DNA of 50,645 bases from Brevundimonas sp. (GCF_027487935.1 NZ_JAIYCP010000028.1:1-50645), one strand, 5' to 3'. Positions 29,624-38,756 are shown, counted from the first letter of the stretch. Notes: generated by a model from the sequence alone, not told the origin. Numbers and translations are program-made.

Positions 29624-31243
29624 ATGCCCGCCGCTCCCGACTTTCCCCCCGCGCCGGACCGCGTGGCGCCGAAGCGCGCGCTGATTTCGCTGAGCGACAA
29701 GACCGGGCTGGAGGACGCCGCCCGCACCCTGCACGGGCTCGGTGTCGAACTGGTCTCGACCGGCGGAACCCGCGCCGCCATCGCCGGTTTCGGCCTGCCG
29801 GTGAAGGACGTCGCCGACCTGACCGGCTTTCCCGAGATGATGGACGGGCGGGTCAAGACCCTGCATCCGGTGGTTCACGGCGGCCTGCTGGGGGTGCGTG
29901 ACGCCGCCGACCACGCCGAGGCCATGGCGACCCACAACATCGGCCCGATCGATATCGTCTGGGTCGACCTCTATCCGTTCGAATCAACCGTTGCTTCGGG
30001 CGCCGGTTTCGACGCCGCGGTCGAGAACATCGACATCGGCGGCCCGGCCATGATCCGCTCGGGCTCGAAGAACCACGGCTATGTCGCGGTCTGCGTCGAC
30101 CAGGCCTCGGTCGCCGAGCTGCTGGAGGCCCTGAAGGCCCACGGGACCACCGATCTGGCCCTGCGGAAGCGCCTCGCCGCCCGCGCCTTCGCCCGCACCG
30201 CCGCCTATGACGCCGCCGTCTCCGGCTGGTTCGCGCAACAAGTCGAAGACGCCGCCCCGGTGCGCAAATCCATCGCCGGCTCGCTGGCCCAGACCCTGCG
30301 CTATGGCGAAAACCCGCACCAGACGGGGGCCTTCTACCGCACGGGGCCTTTCTCCGGGGATCTGGCCCGTCCCGGCGTCGCCCACGCCCGACAGCTGCAG
30401 GGCAAGGAGCTGGGCTACAACAATATCGCCGACGCCGACGCCGCCTATGAGCTGGTCGCCGAGTTCGAGGCCCCGGCCTGCGTCATCGTCAAACACGCCA
30501 ACCCCTGCGGCGTCGCCGTGGGCAGCGATCTGGCGGCGGCCTATGCCCGGGCGCTGGAGTGCGACGCCGTCTCGGCCTTCGGCGGCGTCATCGCCGTCAA
30601 CCGGAGCCTGACCGGGGCCGACGCCCGGCTGATCACCGACATCTTCACCGAGGTGGTCATCGCCCCTGGGGCCGACGAAGAGGCCCGGGCCATCTTCGCC
30701 GCCAAGAAGAACCTGCGCCTGCTGCTGACAGATGGGCTTCCGGATCCGCTGGCAGCCGGCGAGGTCTATCGCTCGGTGGCCGGCGGCTTCCTGGTCCAGT
30801 CGCGCGACCGCAGCCGCATCGCCGCCGCCGACCTGAAGATCGTCACCCGCCGCCAGCCGACGCCGCAGGAGATCGAGGACATGCTGTTCGCCTTCACCGT
30901 GGCCAAACACGTGAAGTCGAACGCCATCGTCTATGCCAAGGACGGCCAGACCGCCGGCATCGGCGCCGGCCAGATGAACCGCCGCGACTCGGCCCGCATC
31001 GCCGCCATCCGCGCCCGCGAGGCCGGGGAGGCCAAGGGACTGGCCCATTCTCTGGCCCAGGGGTCCGCCTGCGCTTCGGAAGCCTTCTTCCCCTTCGCCG
31101 ACGGCCTGCTGGAAGCGGTGGCGGCCGGGGCGACGGCGGTGATCCAGCCCGGCGGCTCGATCCGCGATAACGAAGTCATTGCGGCGGCGGACGAGGCGGG
31201 GGTGGCCATGGCGTTCACGGGTGTGCGGGTGTTCCGGCACTGA
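29624..31243 (+). CDS. purH: Bifunctional AICAR transformylase/IMP cyclohydrolase
   Basis: Catalyses the last two steps of IMP synthesis. 539 residues from ATG 29624. The N-terminal MGS-like cyclohydrolase domain has [15 protein letters not shown] and [10 protein letters not shown], with [11 protein letters not shown] near 70. The transformylase domain has LRYGENPHQ near 225, KHANPCGVA near 290 and the catalytic [19 protein letters not shown] near 420. The upstream extension of the frame is not needed. Hairpin element C starts immediately after its TGA. Confidence 0.97.
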   Translation: MPAAPDFPPAPDRVAPKRALISLSDKTGLEDAARTLHGLGVELVSTGGTRAAIAGFGLPVKDVADLTGFPEMMDGRVKTLHPVVHGGLLGVRDAADHAEAMATHNIGPIDIVWVDLYPFESTVASGAGFDAAVENIDIGGPAMIRSGSKNHGYVAVCVDQASVAELLEALKAHGTTDLALRKRLAARAFARTAAYDAAVSGWFAQQVEDAAPVRKSIAGSLAQTLRYGENPHQTGAFYRTGPFSGDLARPGVAHARQLQGKELGYNNIADADAAYELVAEFEAPACVIVKHANPCGVAVGSDLAAAYARALECDAVSAFGGVIAVNRSLTGADARLITDIFTEVVIAPGADEEARAIFAAKKNLRLLLTDGLPDPLAAGEVYRSVAGGFLVQSRDRSRIAAADLKIVTRRQPTPQEIEDMLFAFTVAKHVKSNAIVYAKDGQTAGIGAGQMNRRDSARIAAIRAREAGEAKGLAHSLAQGSACASEAFFPFADGLLEAVAAGATAVIQPGGSIRDNEVIAAADEAGVAMAFTGVRVFRH

Positions 31244-31250
31244 GTGAGGG

Positions 31251-31350
31251 AGTGGCTGGTGGCTAGTGGTTGCTGGATCGGGCTGCGCGCCCTGTTCGCG
31301 AAAACCGCCGCTTGCGGCTGCGAACCACTAACCACCAGCCACTAATCACT
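31251..31350. repeat. Heptad-arm hairpin element C
   Basis: The left arm (31251-31273) is AGTG followed by GCTGGTG, GCTAGTG, GTTG units. The right arm (31323-31350) is its inverse; 21 bases pair with one G/T-type mismatch. On the minus strand the loop carries AGGGCGCGCAGCCCG, close to the loop core of element G. The element begins seven bases after the purH stop and ends 35 bases before the next start. Confidence 0.85.
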
Positions 31351-31385
31351 TCGACGCACCGGCTGCTCCGGCTAAGGTCATACCC

Positions 31386-32162
31386 ATGCAAACCCTCTCC
31401 CAACGCTGGGCCATGCTCGAACCCCACGTCACCGTGGTCGGCCCCGATGACGACCGGCCCCGGCCGGCCGTGATCCTGTTCCACGGCTGTGGCGGGCTGC
31501 GCGACCATCTGCCGAGATATGCGGCGGCGGCCAGGGCGGCGGGATGGCGGGCCTTTATCGTCGATTCCTATGCGCCGCGCGGCTGGAGCCGCCAATTTGC
31601 CATGGCCACGGTCTGCACCGGCATCCTGCTGCACGGTTCGCAAAGGGCGGGCGACATTCTGGCCGCCCTCCAAGGCGTGTCCCAGCGACGGGACGTGGAC
31701 GGGTCGAAGATCGTTCTGGCCGGCTGGAGTCACGGCGGCTGGGGCATCATGGAGGCCATGAGCTCGGACCGGGCCGAAGGTCAGCTGGGCGTCACGGATC
31801 CCGGCGCGGTCTCCCTGGACGGGGTGATCGGGACCTGGCTGTCCTATCCCTACGTCGGCATCGTAGCCTTCAACCGGATGCGGCCCTGGAAACACTGTCC
31901 GAAGACCGTCGCCGTGATCTCGCGCACCGACCATCTGACAACGGTGCGCAATGCCGAGCGGGTCTATGACATGGTCAGAAACTGCGGCACCGAGGTCGAG
32001 ACCTGGATCGCGGACGGCACCCACGCTTTTGACGAACCCATGGCGGCCGGGCCTATGCGCTATCACCCCGAGCTGGCCGCCGAGGCTGAACGACGTTTCG
32101 TGCGTCTCCTCGAAGACACGGTGCCGCCGGGGCCGAAGCGTCGGGCGCGCAAGGCGGCTTGA
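31386..32162 (+). CDS. Dienelactone hydrolase-family alpha/beta hydrolase, copy 1
   Basis: 258 residues, no signal peptide. Visible are LFHGCGGLRDHLPRYA near 36, the acyl-enzyme nucleophile in LAGWSHGGWGIM (Gly-x-Ser-x-Gly, not the Cys of true dienelactone hydrolase), and the catalytic His in ADGTHAFDEPMA near the C-terminus. The cysteine in LFHGCGG is shared with the next gene. The substrate is unknown. Copy 2 follows after 52 bases and is clearly a paralogue. Confidence 0.85.
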   Translation: MQTLSQRWAMLEPHVTVVGPDDDRPRPAVILFHGCGGLRDHLPRYAAAARAAGWRAFIVDSYAPRGWSRQFAMATVCTGILLHGSQRAGDILAALQGVSQRRDVDGSKIVLAGWSHGGWGIMEAMSSDRAEGQLGVTDPGAVSLDGVIGTWLSYPYVGIVAFNRMRPWKHCPKTVAVISRTDHLTTVRNAERVYDMVRNCGTEVETWIADGTHAFDEPMAAGPMRYHPELAAEAERRFVRLLEDTVPPGPKRRARKAA

Positions 32163-32214
32163 CCCCGCCGCGCGGGACCGGCCAAGTCCGTCGCACCGGA
32201 GCCCGGGGGGAGCG

Positions 32215-32970
32215 ATGGACAGCCTGGCCTCACGTTGGCGGCGCCTGTTGCCGCACATTGAACACCTGACGCCAGAGGGCAAAGGTCCATTTCCGACAGT
32301 CCTGATTTTTCACGGCTGCGGCGGGGTGCGCGATCATCTGCGCTGGTACGCCCGGGCAGCGGTCGAGGCGGGCTGGGGTGCCCTGATCGTGGACTCCTTC
32401 GCCGCGCGCGGCTGGAGCAAGTCTTTCGCCAAGCATCTGGTCTGCACCGGCCTGTTGCTGCGCGGGCGGGCGCGGGCCGCCGATGTCCTGGCTGCGGTCC
32501 GCTTCGCCGGGTCCATGCCGGCGATCGATCCCACCCGACTGGTGCTGGCCGGCTGGAGCCACGGTGCCTGGTCGATCATGGATATGCTGGCCCAGCCCCT
32601 GACCCATCGCGGCGAACTGGGCCTGCGCGACGCCCCGGCGGCCTCCCTGGCCGGGATCCGGGCCGGGTTTTTCGCCTACCCCTACGTCGGGGTCGCCTCG
32701 GCCAGCCGCGGCGGCAAGCCCTGGCCACGGGCGCTCAGGGTCTTTTCCGTGGTGCCGCGCCGGGACCATCTGGCCTCGGTCCGCCGGCATATGCGGGCCC
32801 TGGCCTCGGTGGTTTCAGGCGGAGGCGAGGTCGAGGTCTGGAGTGTCGACGCCACCCACGCCTTTGACGAACCGGGTCTGAAGGGTCGGGTGCTGGCCTA
32901 TGACGAGAATCTCGGGGTCGAGGCCCTGCAGCGGTTCCAGGGCTTCCTGCGGTCCGCTGACCGCGCCTGA
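32215..32970 (+). CDS. Dienelactone hydrolase-family alpha/beta hydrolase, copy 2
   Basis: 251 residues from ATG 32215, preceded by a GGGGGGAG stretch. It has the same blocks as copy 1 in the same order: IFHGCGGVRDHLRWYA, SFAARGWSK, VCTGLLLRGRARAADVLAA, LAGWSHGAWSIMDML and DATHAFDEPG. Tandem duplication followed by divergence is the simplest reading. Both are probably transcribed together. The longer frame upstream overlaps copy 1 and is not needed. Confidence 0.87.
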   Translation: MDSLASRWRRLLPHIEHLTPEGKGPFPTVLIFHGCGGVRDHLRWYARAAVEAGWGALIVDSFAARGWSKSFAKHLVCTGLLLRGRARAADVLAAVRFAGSMPAIDPTRLVLAGWSHGAWSIMDMLAQPLTHRGELGLRDAPAASLAGIRAGFFAYPYVGVASASRGGKPWPRALRVFSVVPRRDHLASVRRHMRALASVVSGGGEVEVWSVDATHAFDEPGLKGRVLAYDENLGVEALQRFQGFLRSADRA

Positions 32971-32982
32971 TCGGTCCGGAAA

Positions 32983-33462
32983 TCAGGGTTCGGCCAGGCC
33001 GTGGCGAGGCTTGATCGTCACCTCGGCGCGCAGGGAATTGGCGATATAGCAGGCCTCATGCGCCCGGTGATGCAGGGCATCGATCGCCGCCGCATCGGGG
33101 AGGGTCGCGCCCGAAAAGACCACCGCGGGCCGCAGGGTGATGGTGGTGATCGAGGTCCTGCCGCGCGCGTCCCGGCCCAGAACCCCGACCGCCTCGTCAC
33201 AATAGGACTCGACGATGAACCCATCCCTGGCCGCAAAGGCGAGGAAAAACAGCATGTGGCAGCTGCCCAGAGCCGCGACCAGGGCCTCCTCCGGATCGAC
33301 CGCGGCAGGGTCGGACAAGGGGACGGGGACACTGGTCGGGGCCGAGGAGCCGCGCACCACCGCGCCGCCGTCGAACCGCCAGTCATGGGCGCGGCTGTAG
33401 CGATTGCCGGTAAAATCCTGATCGCCGCGGTGCCATTCCAAAGTGGCGAGGTGTTCGCTCAT
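32983..33462 (-). CDS. OsmC-family peroxiredoxin-like protein
   Basis: 159 residues from ATG 33462, which has GGGAGGA seven bases upstream. OsmC/Ohr proteins reduce organic hydroperoxides with two cysteines. Here these are in LGSCHMLFFLAFA near 70 and in HEACYIANSLRAEV near 140. The N-terminal strand (ATLEWHRGDQDFTGNRYSRAH) and the VDPEEALVAALGSC turn fit the family. OsmC rather than Ohr is favoured by the start of the sequence. It is convergent with hydrolase copy 2. Confidence 0.92.
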   Translation of the reverse strand: MSEHLATLEWHRGDQDFTGNRYSRAHDWRFDGGAVVRGSSAPTSVPVPLSDPAAVDPEEALVAALGSCHMLFFLAFAARDGFIVESYCDEAVGVLGRDARGRTSITTITLRPAVVFSGATLPDAAAIDALHHRAHEACYIANSLRAEVTIKPRHGLAEP

Positions 33463-33564
33463 GTCCGTCCTCCCAAGCGTTGTGGCCGATCCGTTTAGCG
33501 CGACTGCGATGCGAAACCCAGACCACGCCTTGCCCCGGCGCGCGACCCGCCTTATCCCCGGTCC

Positions 33565-34224
33565 ATGGCCGAGCCCCTGATCTGTCCGTCCATCCTCGCC
33601 AGCGACTTCGCGATGCTGGGCGAGGAAATTCGCGCGCTGGACGCCGCCGGCGCCGACTGGATCCATGTCGACGTCATGGACGGCCATTTCGTGCCGAACA
33701 TCACCATCGGCCCGGATGTGGTGAAGGCCCTGCGGCCGCACACGAAACTGCCGTTTGACGTCCATCTGATGGTCGCCCCGGTCGACCCCTGGCTGGAGGC
33801 CTATCGCGAGGCAGGCGCCGACATCCTGACCGTCCATCCCGAGAGCGGGCCGCATCTGCACCGCACCCTCGGCCGCATCCGCCAGCTCGGTGCGAAGGCC
33901 GGTGTCGTGTTGAATCCGGGCACGCCCCTGGCTGTGCTCGAGGAGGTCGTCGAGCTTGTCGATCTGGTGCTGCTGATGTCGGTCAATCCGGGCTTCGGCG
34001 GCCAGTCCTTCATCGGGACCACCCTGCGCAAGATTGAACGGACCCGCGCCCTGCTCGACGCCGCCGGGTCGAAGGCGCATCTGCAGGTCGACGGCGGGGT
34101 CACCGCCGCCAATGCCGGGGCCTGTGTCGCCGCCGGTGCCGATGCCCTGGTCGCCGGCACGGCCGTATTCCGGGGCGGACCTGCTGCCTACGCCGCCAAT
34201 ATCCTGGCATTGAAATCCGCGTGA
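33565..34224 (+). CDS. rpe: Ribulose-phosphate 3-epimerase
   Basis: Interconverts ribulose 5-phosphate and xylulose 5-phosphate. 219 residues, TIM barrel. Conserved blocks are CPSILASDFAMLGEE near 8, WIHVDVMDGHFVPNITIGP near 33, FDVHLMV near 68, VNPGFGGQSFI near 144, and VDGGVTAANA near 178. Its TGA overlaps the GTG start of the heparinase-like gene by four bases, so the two are translationally coupled. Confidence 0.96.
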   Translation: MAEPLICPSILASDFAMLGEEIRALDAAGADWIHVDVMDGHFVPNITIGPDVVKALRPHTKLPFDVHLMVAPVDPWLEAYREAGADILTVHPESGPHLHRTLGRIRQLGAKAGVVLNPGTPLAVLEEVVELVDLVLLMSVNPGFGGQSFIGTTLRKIERTRALLDAAGSKAHLQVDGGVTAANAGACVAAGADALVAGTAVFRGGPAAYAANILALKSA

Positions 34225-36032
34225 ACCCGTTCGGTCGCTTTTTCCGGACCGAGGCCGATACGCCCCCGCCCGGCGAGATCCCCGGCCTGCGTGGGGCGCC
34301 GATGCGGACGCCGGTGCGAACCGCCGGCGCGACCACCGCTCCCGGCCTTTGGCCGGCCGTCATCGGCCGGATGCTGTCCCGACAGCTTTGGATCGAACTC
34401 TACGGCCTGCCGGGCTACAGCCTGACGCTCAAAGGGCCCCCGGTGGAGGCCTTCGCGGCGGCTCCCCGCGACTTCCGGCCGGCTGATCCGGCATCCGGCA
34501 AGGCTGTTGTGGATGGCCGCTTCATCCTGGCCGGCTCCAGTCTGGAGGCCGCTGCACCCGAAGATCCATGGAACCGGCCCAGTCCCAGCCGGGCCTTCGC
34601 CACCGAGCTCCACGCCTTCGCCTGGCTGCCGTCGCTGATACTGCAGGGGGAGCGCGGGGCGCGGGAGGCTGTGCGCCTGACCCTGGCCTGGGGCACCGCC
34701 TTTGCACGCTGGTCGCCGTTCGCCTGGGGGCCGGATATTCTGGCCCGGCGAACCCTCAACCTCGCCTGCGCCGCAAGGCGGATGGGACAGGTCGCGACCG
34801 AGGCAGAGCGGTTGAGGCTGGCGGACATCCTCGGCCGTCAGGGCCGGCAGCTGCTGCGCCCGCCGGGCGGTATAGCCGGCAGTGCGGAACGTCTGGCGGC
34901 CGCTGCAGTGGCCGGCTGTGTGCTGGCCGGCCCGTCCGGCGGCTCGCTGCGCCGCGCCGCCCTGCGTCGACTGCCGGCGGCCCTTGAGCGCACCGTCGGC
35001 AAGGACGGCGGCCATGCCTCGCGCAGCCCCGAGGCGGGCCTCGAGCTCCTGCTCGACCTGCTGACCCTCGACGACGCCCTGTCACAACTCTCCGAGCCAA
35101 GACCGGACGCGGTCCGCGTCGCGATCCAGCGGCTGACCGCCGCCCTGTGCCTGCTGACCCTGCCAGACGGCCGGCTGGTCACGCTTCAGGGCGGGGGGCC
35201 GTCAACGGCAGCGCGGATCGCCGCCGCTCGCGCCCATGACGAGTCGCCCGCCACGGATCCGCACGGCCGGATGGTGGCGGGAATCGCCCGCATCCGCAGC
35301 CCGCTTCTGACCATCGCCGCGGATGTGTCCGGGCCGGCGCGCGGCGCCTGGTCCGTTACGGCCTGCGCCCAGCCGATGGCGCTTGAGATCGTCTGTGGAA
35401 AGGACCGGCTGGTCACAGGTTGCGGCTGGACCCCGCGCGCGGGCGATCGCCAGGGCCTGCGCCTCCCGCCCGGCCATTCCACCCTGACCCTCGGCGAAGG
35501 TTCGCCGGGCGAACCCCTCGGCGGGTGGAAGGCTGAACTGATGGGCCACCGGCTGATCGGCCGGCCCTTGCACGTCGATGTCCAGCAGCGCGATGGGGAG
35601 GGTGCCGTCTGGCTGGAGGTCGAACATGACGGCTGGGTCCATGAATACGGATTGCTGCACCAGCGCCGCCTGTATCTGGACCAACGGCTTGACGAACTGA
35701 GGGCAGAGGAGCGGCTGCACCCCGCACCCGGCCAGAGGGACGTCGTCCGCGCCATCGCCGCCCCCTATGCCGTCCGCTTCCAGCTGGAGCCGGGGGTTCA
35801 GGCCTCACTGGCGCGCGATCGCCGCTCCATACTGCTGCGCGGCCATTCCGGCCGGGGCTGGTGGTTCCGCACGGACGGGCCGGACGTGGCCATCGAGCCC
35901 TCGGTCCATATCGATGAGGGCCTGACCCGCCGCTCCCTGCAGATCGTGGTACGCGGCTCGGCCCGCACCGATTCCGAAACCAAGATTCGCTGGAAGCTGA
36001 GTCCGGCAGGCGCGGGAACCGACCCGACCTGA
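34221..36032 (+). CDS. Heparinase II/III-family protein
   Basis: 603 residues. An N-terminal alpha-helical toroid-like region (WNRPSPSRAFATELHAFAWLP, then FAWGPDILARRTLNLACAARR) is followed by a C-terminal beta-sandwich of the heparinase II/III type (LEVEHDGWVHEYGLLHQRRLYLD). Such proteins in alphaproteobacteria are common and often have no known polysaccharide substrate. There is no clear signal peptide. The GTG start is inside the rpe stop, which suggests coupled synthesis. Confidence 0.85.
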   Translation: MNPFGRFFRTEADTPPPGEIPGLRGAPMRTPVRTAGATTAPGLWPAVIGRMLSRQLWIELYGLPGYSLTLKGPPVEAFAAAPRDFRPADPASGKAVVDGRFILAGSSLEAAAPEDPWNRPSPSRAFATELHAFAWLPSLILQGERGAREAVRLTLAWGTAFARWSPFAWGPDILARRTLNLACAARRMGQVATEAERLRLADILGRQGRQLLRPPGGIAGSAERLAAAAVAGCVLAGPSGGSLRRAALRRLPAALERTVGKDGGHASRSPEAGLELLLDLLTLDDALSQLSEPRPDAVRVAIQRLTAALCLLTLPDGRLVTLQGGGPSTAARIAAARAHDESPATDPHGRMVAGIARIRSPLLTIAADVSGPARGAWSVTACAQPMALEIVCGKDRLVTGCGWTPRAGDRQGLRLPPGHSTLTLGEGSPGEPLGGWKAELMGHRLIGRPLHVDVQQRDGEGAVWLEVEHDGWVHEYGLLHQRRLYLDQRLDELRAEERLHPAPGQRDVVRAIAAPYAVRFQLEPGVQASLARDRRSILLRGHSGRGWWFRTDGPDVAIEPSVHIDEGLTRRSLQIVVRGSARTDSETKIRWKLSPAGAGTDPT

Positions 36033-36105
36033 CCCCTTGAGACGGCGCGCACGCGCGACCATTTGTGGCCTGCCGCGTTACGCCTTTCCGATACAGGATC
36101 GATCC

Positions 36106-37002
36106 ATGAGCCTAGCCGACCCGACCACCCTGCCCCATGATCTGATCAAGGACGGCTCCGACGCCGGCTTCATGACCGATGTCATCGAGGCCTCGAAGTC
36201 ACAGCCCGTGCTGGTCGACTTCTGGGCCACCTGGTGCGGGCCGTGCCGGACCCTGACGCCGATGATCGAAAAGGCCGTCCGCGCAGCCGGTGGAGCGGTG
36301 AAGCTGGTCAAGATCGACGTCGACAAGAACCCGGCCTATGCGGGGCAGCTTCGGGTCCAGTCGATCCCCACGGTCTACGCCTTCGTCAACGGCCAGCCGG
36401 TCGACGGTTTTCAGGGTGCGGTACCGGACAGCCAGCTCAAGGCCTTCATCGACAAGCTGACGGGCGGGACAAGCGCCAACGCCGATATCGAGCAGCTGAT
36501 GTCGCTGGGCGAGGAATCCCTCATGCTCAACGACCTCGGCGGCGCGGCCCAGGCCTTTGCCCAGGTTCTGACCCTGGAGCCCGCCCATGAGCAGGCCATC
36601 GCCGGCATGGCGCGGGTCTATCTGGCCGACGGGGACGTCGACCAGGCCCGCCAGACCATCGCCATGGCGCCCCAGGACTCGCGGGACACCACCGTCCAGT
36701 CCGTCCGGGCCCAGCTGGCGCTGCTGTCCGCCGCCCCGCAGGGTGCGGATGATGAGCTGGCGGCCCGGGTGGCCGCCGACCCGGCCGACCACCAGGCCCG
36801 TTATGATCTGTCGCTGGCCCAGGCCGCGTCCGGTGATCTCAAGGCGGCGGTCGACAGCCTGCTGACCATCGTCACCGCCGACCGCGAATGGAACGAACAG
36901 GCCGCGCGCAAACAGCTGCTGGTGGTCTTCGAGGCGGCCGGCGCGACGTCTGATGTGGCCCGCGACGGTCGTCGCCGTCTCTCCTCCATCCTGTTCGCCT
37001 AG
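36106..37002 (+). CDS. CnoX/YbbN-like thioredoxin with TPR tail
   Basis: 298 residues from ATG 36106. The N-terminal thioredoxin domain (about 20-120) has an intact CGPC active site in WATWCGPCRTL. The C-terminal half consists of helical TPR-like repeats (LNDLGGAAQAFAQVLTLEP, ARVYLADGDVDQARQTIA). This is the layout of the chaperedoxin CnoX (YbbN), which protects proteins from oxidative damage and passes them to GroEL or DnaK. The active site is retained here, unlike in E. coli. It is followed nine bases later by the LON-domain gene. Confidence 0.9.
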   Translation: MSLADPTTLPHDLIKDGSDAGFMTDVIEASKSQPVLVDFWATWCGPCRTLTPMIEKAVRAAGGAVKLVKIDVDKNPAYAGQLRVQSIPTVYAFVNGQPVDGFQGAVPDSQLKAFIDKLTGGTSANADIEQLMSLGEESLMLNDLGGAAQAFAQVLTLEPAHEQAIAGMARVYLADGDVDQARQTIAMAPQDSRDTTVQSVRAQLALLSAAPQGADDELAARVAADPADHQARYDLSLAQAASGDLKAAVDSLLTIVTADREWNEQAARKQLLVVFEAAGATSDVARDGRRRLSSILFA

Positions 37003-37011
37003 GAGACCGGC

Positions 37012-37671
37012 GTGGCACAGGGATATGTCAGGGCCTCAGACCTGCCACAGGTGATCCCGGTCTTTCCCCTGCCCGGTGCCATCCTGCTGCCGCGAGGGCA
37101 GCTGCCGCTCAATGTCTTCGAGCCGCGCTATCTCAACATGATCGATGACGCCATGGCCGGGGACCGGATCATCGGCATGGTCCAGACCCAGGGCGGGCCG
37201 CAGAGCCTGCCGGGCCTGTCGCCGATCGGTTGTGCGGGGCGGATCACCAGCTTCGCCGAGACCTCGGACGGCCGCTACCTGATCACCCTGACCGGCTGCG
37301 CCCGTTTCCGCCTGACCAGCGAGCTGTCGAGCCAGACGCCCTATCGCCAGATCCGGGCCGATTTCGTACCGTTCGAGGCCGATCTGAGCGCCCCGCCGGT
37401 CGATGACATGGACCTCGACCGCGACGGCCTGCTGGATGCCCTGCGCGCCTATCTGGAGACCCGCGGCCTCGACATCGACTGGGATACGGCCGGGACGGCT
37501 CCGCCTGAAGCCCTGGTCAACAGCCTGTCCATGGCCCTGCCGTTCGATCCCCCCGAGAAACAGGCCCTGCTGGAAGCCGTCAGCCTGACCGACCGCTCCC
37601 GCGTCCTCACCGCCCTGCTGACCATCGACGCCGCGGGGGACGGGGACGGGGAAGCGCCGTCGATGCAGTGA
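37012..37671 (+). CDS. LON substrate-binding domain protein
   Basis: 219 residues, starting at GTG 37012 with AGGAG upstream. The whole protein is a Lon N-terminal (substrate-binding) domain: VIPVFPLPGAILLPRGQLPLNVFEPRYLNMI, with MALPFDPPEKQALLEA near the C-terminus. The ATPase and protease domains of Lon are absent, as in the family. The neighbouring CnoX gene is a common partner. The precise function is unknown. Confidence 0.9.
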   Translation: MAQGYVRASDLPQVIPVFPLPGAILLPRGQLPLNVFEPRYLNMIDDAMAGDRIIGMVQTQGGPQSLPGLSPIGCAGRITSFAETSDGRYLITLTGCARFRLTSELSSQTPYRQIRADFVPFEADLSAPPVDDMDLDRDGLLDALRAYLETRGLDIDWDTAGTAPPEALVNSLSMALPFDPPEKQALLEAVSLTDRSRVLTALLTIDAAGDGDGEAPSMQ

Positions 37672-37687
37672 GGCGCGTCCTGGGCTC

Positions 37688-37701
37688 GAAGCGGCCGCTT
37701 C
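37688..37701. repeat. Perfect 14-base palindrome before the IS
   Basis: GAAGCGGCCGCTTC, self-complementary with no loop, 16 bases after the LON-domain gene's stop and 9 bases before the IS end. It could be a terminator remnant or a protein-binding site. Confidence 0.5.
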
Positions 37702-37705
37702 ATCC

Positions 37706-38671
37706 CTAGGTGTTCAGTCCCGAAGTGAGGTGGATTGGATCGTATCGGAAGCGATCTGGCTCGTCAGCCCACGCCTTGCAGATGGCTTCGTAGGGCGTGA
37801 GGCCTTGTAGGGTCTTGAGCCGCTTGGCGAAGTTGTAGGCATCGAGGAAGGCGGCGAGGTGCTGCCTGAGCTGTTGGTGGTTGTCGTAGTGATAGCGGCG
37901 GACAGTGGCTTCCTTCAGCGTCCGGTTCATCCGCTCGACCTGGCCGTTGGTCCAGGGATGATTGGGCTTGGTGAAGCGGTGCTCGACGCCGTGTTCGAGG
38001 CAGACGCGGTCGAACTTGTGGATCCTGTAGCGAGCTGTGGGGCCGGAGCGATGCTGGGGCATGTCGCCGAACTGCACGCCGTTGTCGGTCAGCACCGTAT
38101 GGATCTTGTAGGGCACGGCTTCGATCACCGCCTTGAGGAAGTCGGCGGCGGTCTGGACGTTGGCGGCGGGGTGTAGCTGGACGAAGGCGAACTTGGATGT
38201 CCGGTCCACGGCGACGAACAGGTGCAGTCTGCCCTCGTCGGTCCTGACCTCGGCAATGTCGATGTGGAAGTAGCCGATCGGATAGCGCTTGAACGGCTGT
38301 TTGGCAGGCTTGTCGCCAGCGATCTCCGGCAGGCGGCTGATGCCGTGGCGCTTCAGACAGCGGTGGAGCGACGAACGGGTCAGGTTCGGGAGCGTCGCCT
38401 GGAGCGCGTAGAGGCAGTCGTCCAGCGGCAACAGGGTATGCCTGCGGAAGGCGACGACGATCGCCTCTTCCTCAGGCGTCAGAACCGTCGATCGAACCGT
38501 CTTGGGCCCCATCGGCGCGTCATGAACGAAGGCTCGCTTGCGCCATTTGGCGACGGTCTTGTGGTTGAGCCCGTGCCGCGCCGCTAGCTCTTTGAGCGGA
38601 GCCTTCGATCGCTGTATCGCAGCTCGGACTGCGTACGTGGTCGTGGCGCTGCCGTGGAGTATCTGGCCCAT
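37706..38671 (-). CDS. IS481-family transposase
   Basis: 321 residues. An N-terminal helix-turn-helix (KAPLKELAARHGLNHKTVAKWRKR) is followed by an rve-type integrase core with the catalytic triad: Asp in YFHIDIAEV near 137, Asp in LTDNGVQF near 197, Glu in NGQVERMNRTLKE near 245. The frame is intact, so the enzyme may be active. The last codon and the TAG stop (37706-37708) lie outside the inverted repeat and come from the target sequence. Confidence 0.95.
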   Translation of the reverse strand: MGQILHGSATTTYAVRAAIQRSKAPLKELAARHGLNHKTVAKWRKRAFVHDAPMGPKTVRSTVLTPEEEAIVVAFRRHTLLPLDDCLYALQATLPNLTRSSLHRCLKRHGISRLPEIAGDKPAKQPFKRYPIGYFHIDIAEVRTDEGRLHLFVAVDRTSKFAFVQLHPAANVQTAADFLKAVIEAVPYKIHTVLTDNGVQFGDMPQHRSGPTARYRIHKFDRVCLEHGVEHRFTKPNHPWTNGQVERMNRTLKEATVRRYHYDNHQQLRQHLAAFLDAYNFAKRLKTLQGLTPYEAICKAWADEPDRFRYDPIHLTSGLNT

Positions 38672-38730
38672 AGTGCCTCCCGGAATGAAGGATCAGCTTG
38701 ACTGATTCCCCCACACTCCGGGACAGAACA
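37711..38730 (-). mobile_element. IS481-family insertion sequence, 1020 bases
   Basis: The ends are imperfect inverted repeats: TGTTCAGTCCCGAAGTG on the left and, inverted on the right, TGTTCTGTCCCGGAGTG. Both begin with TGT as in IS481. The left flank is CCTAGG (37705-37710) and the right flank CCTAAC (38731-38736). IS481 elements are known to target NCTAGN with a 6-base duplication; here only four of six bases agree. The transposase runs the full length and is intact. See the findings for the stop codon and the rearranged right flank. Confidence 0.92.
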
Positions 38731-38756
38731 CCTAACCACTAATCACTGGCCACTCA
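38731..38756. repeat. Solitary arm of a heptad element (D), next to the IS
   Basis: On the minus strand this reads TGAGTG, GCCAGTG, ATTAGTG, GTTAGG and starts with the TGA stop of the ATP-grasp gene. The matching arm and loop are absent: the sequence on the other side of the IS (37672-37710) contains no such units. The IS abuts the arm directly. Confidence 0.8.

Noticed and set aside
34188..35015. Minus-strand frame over rpe/heparinase
   Set aside because: Antisense, with a Gly/Arg/Gln-rich translation and no domain, while the plus-strand gene is coupled to rpe.
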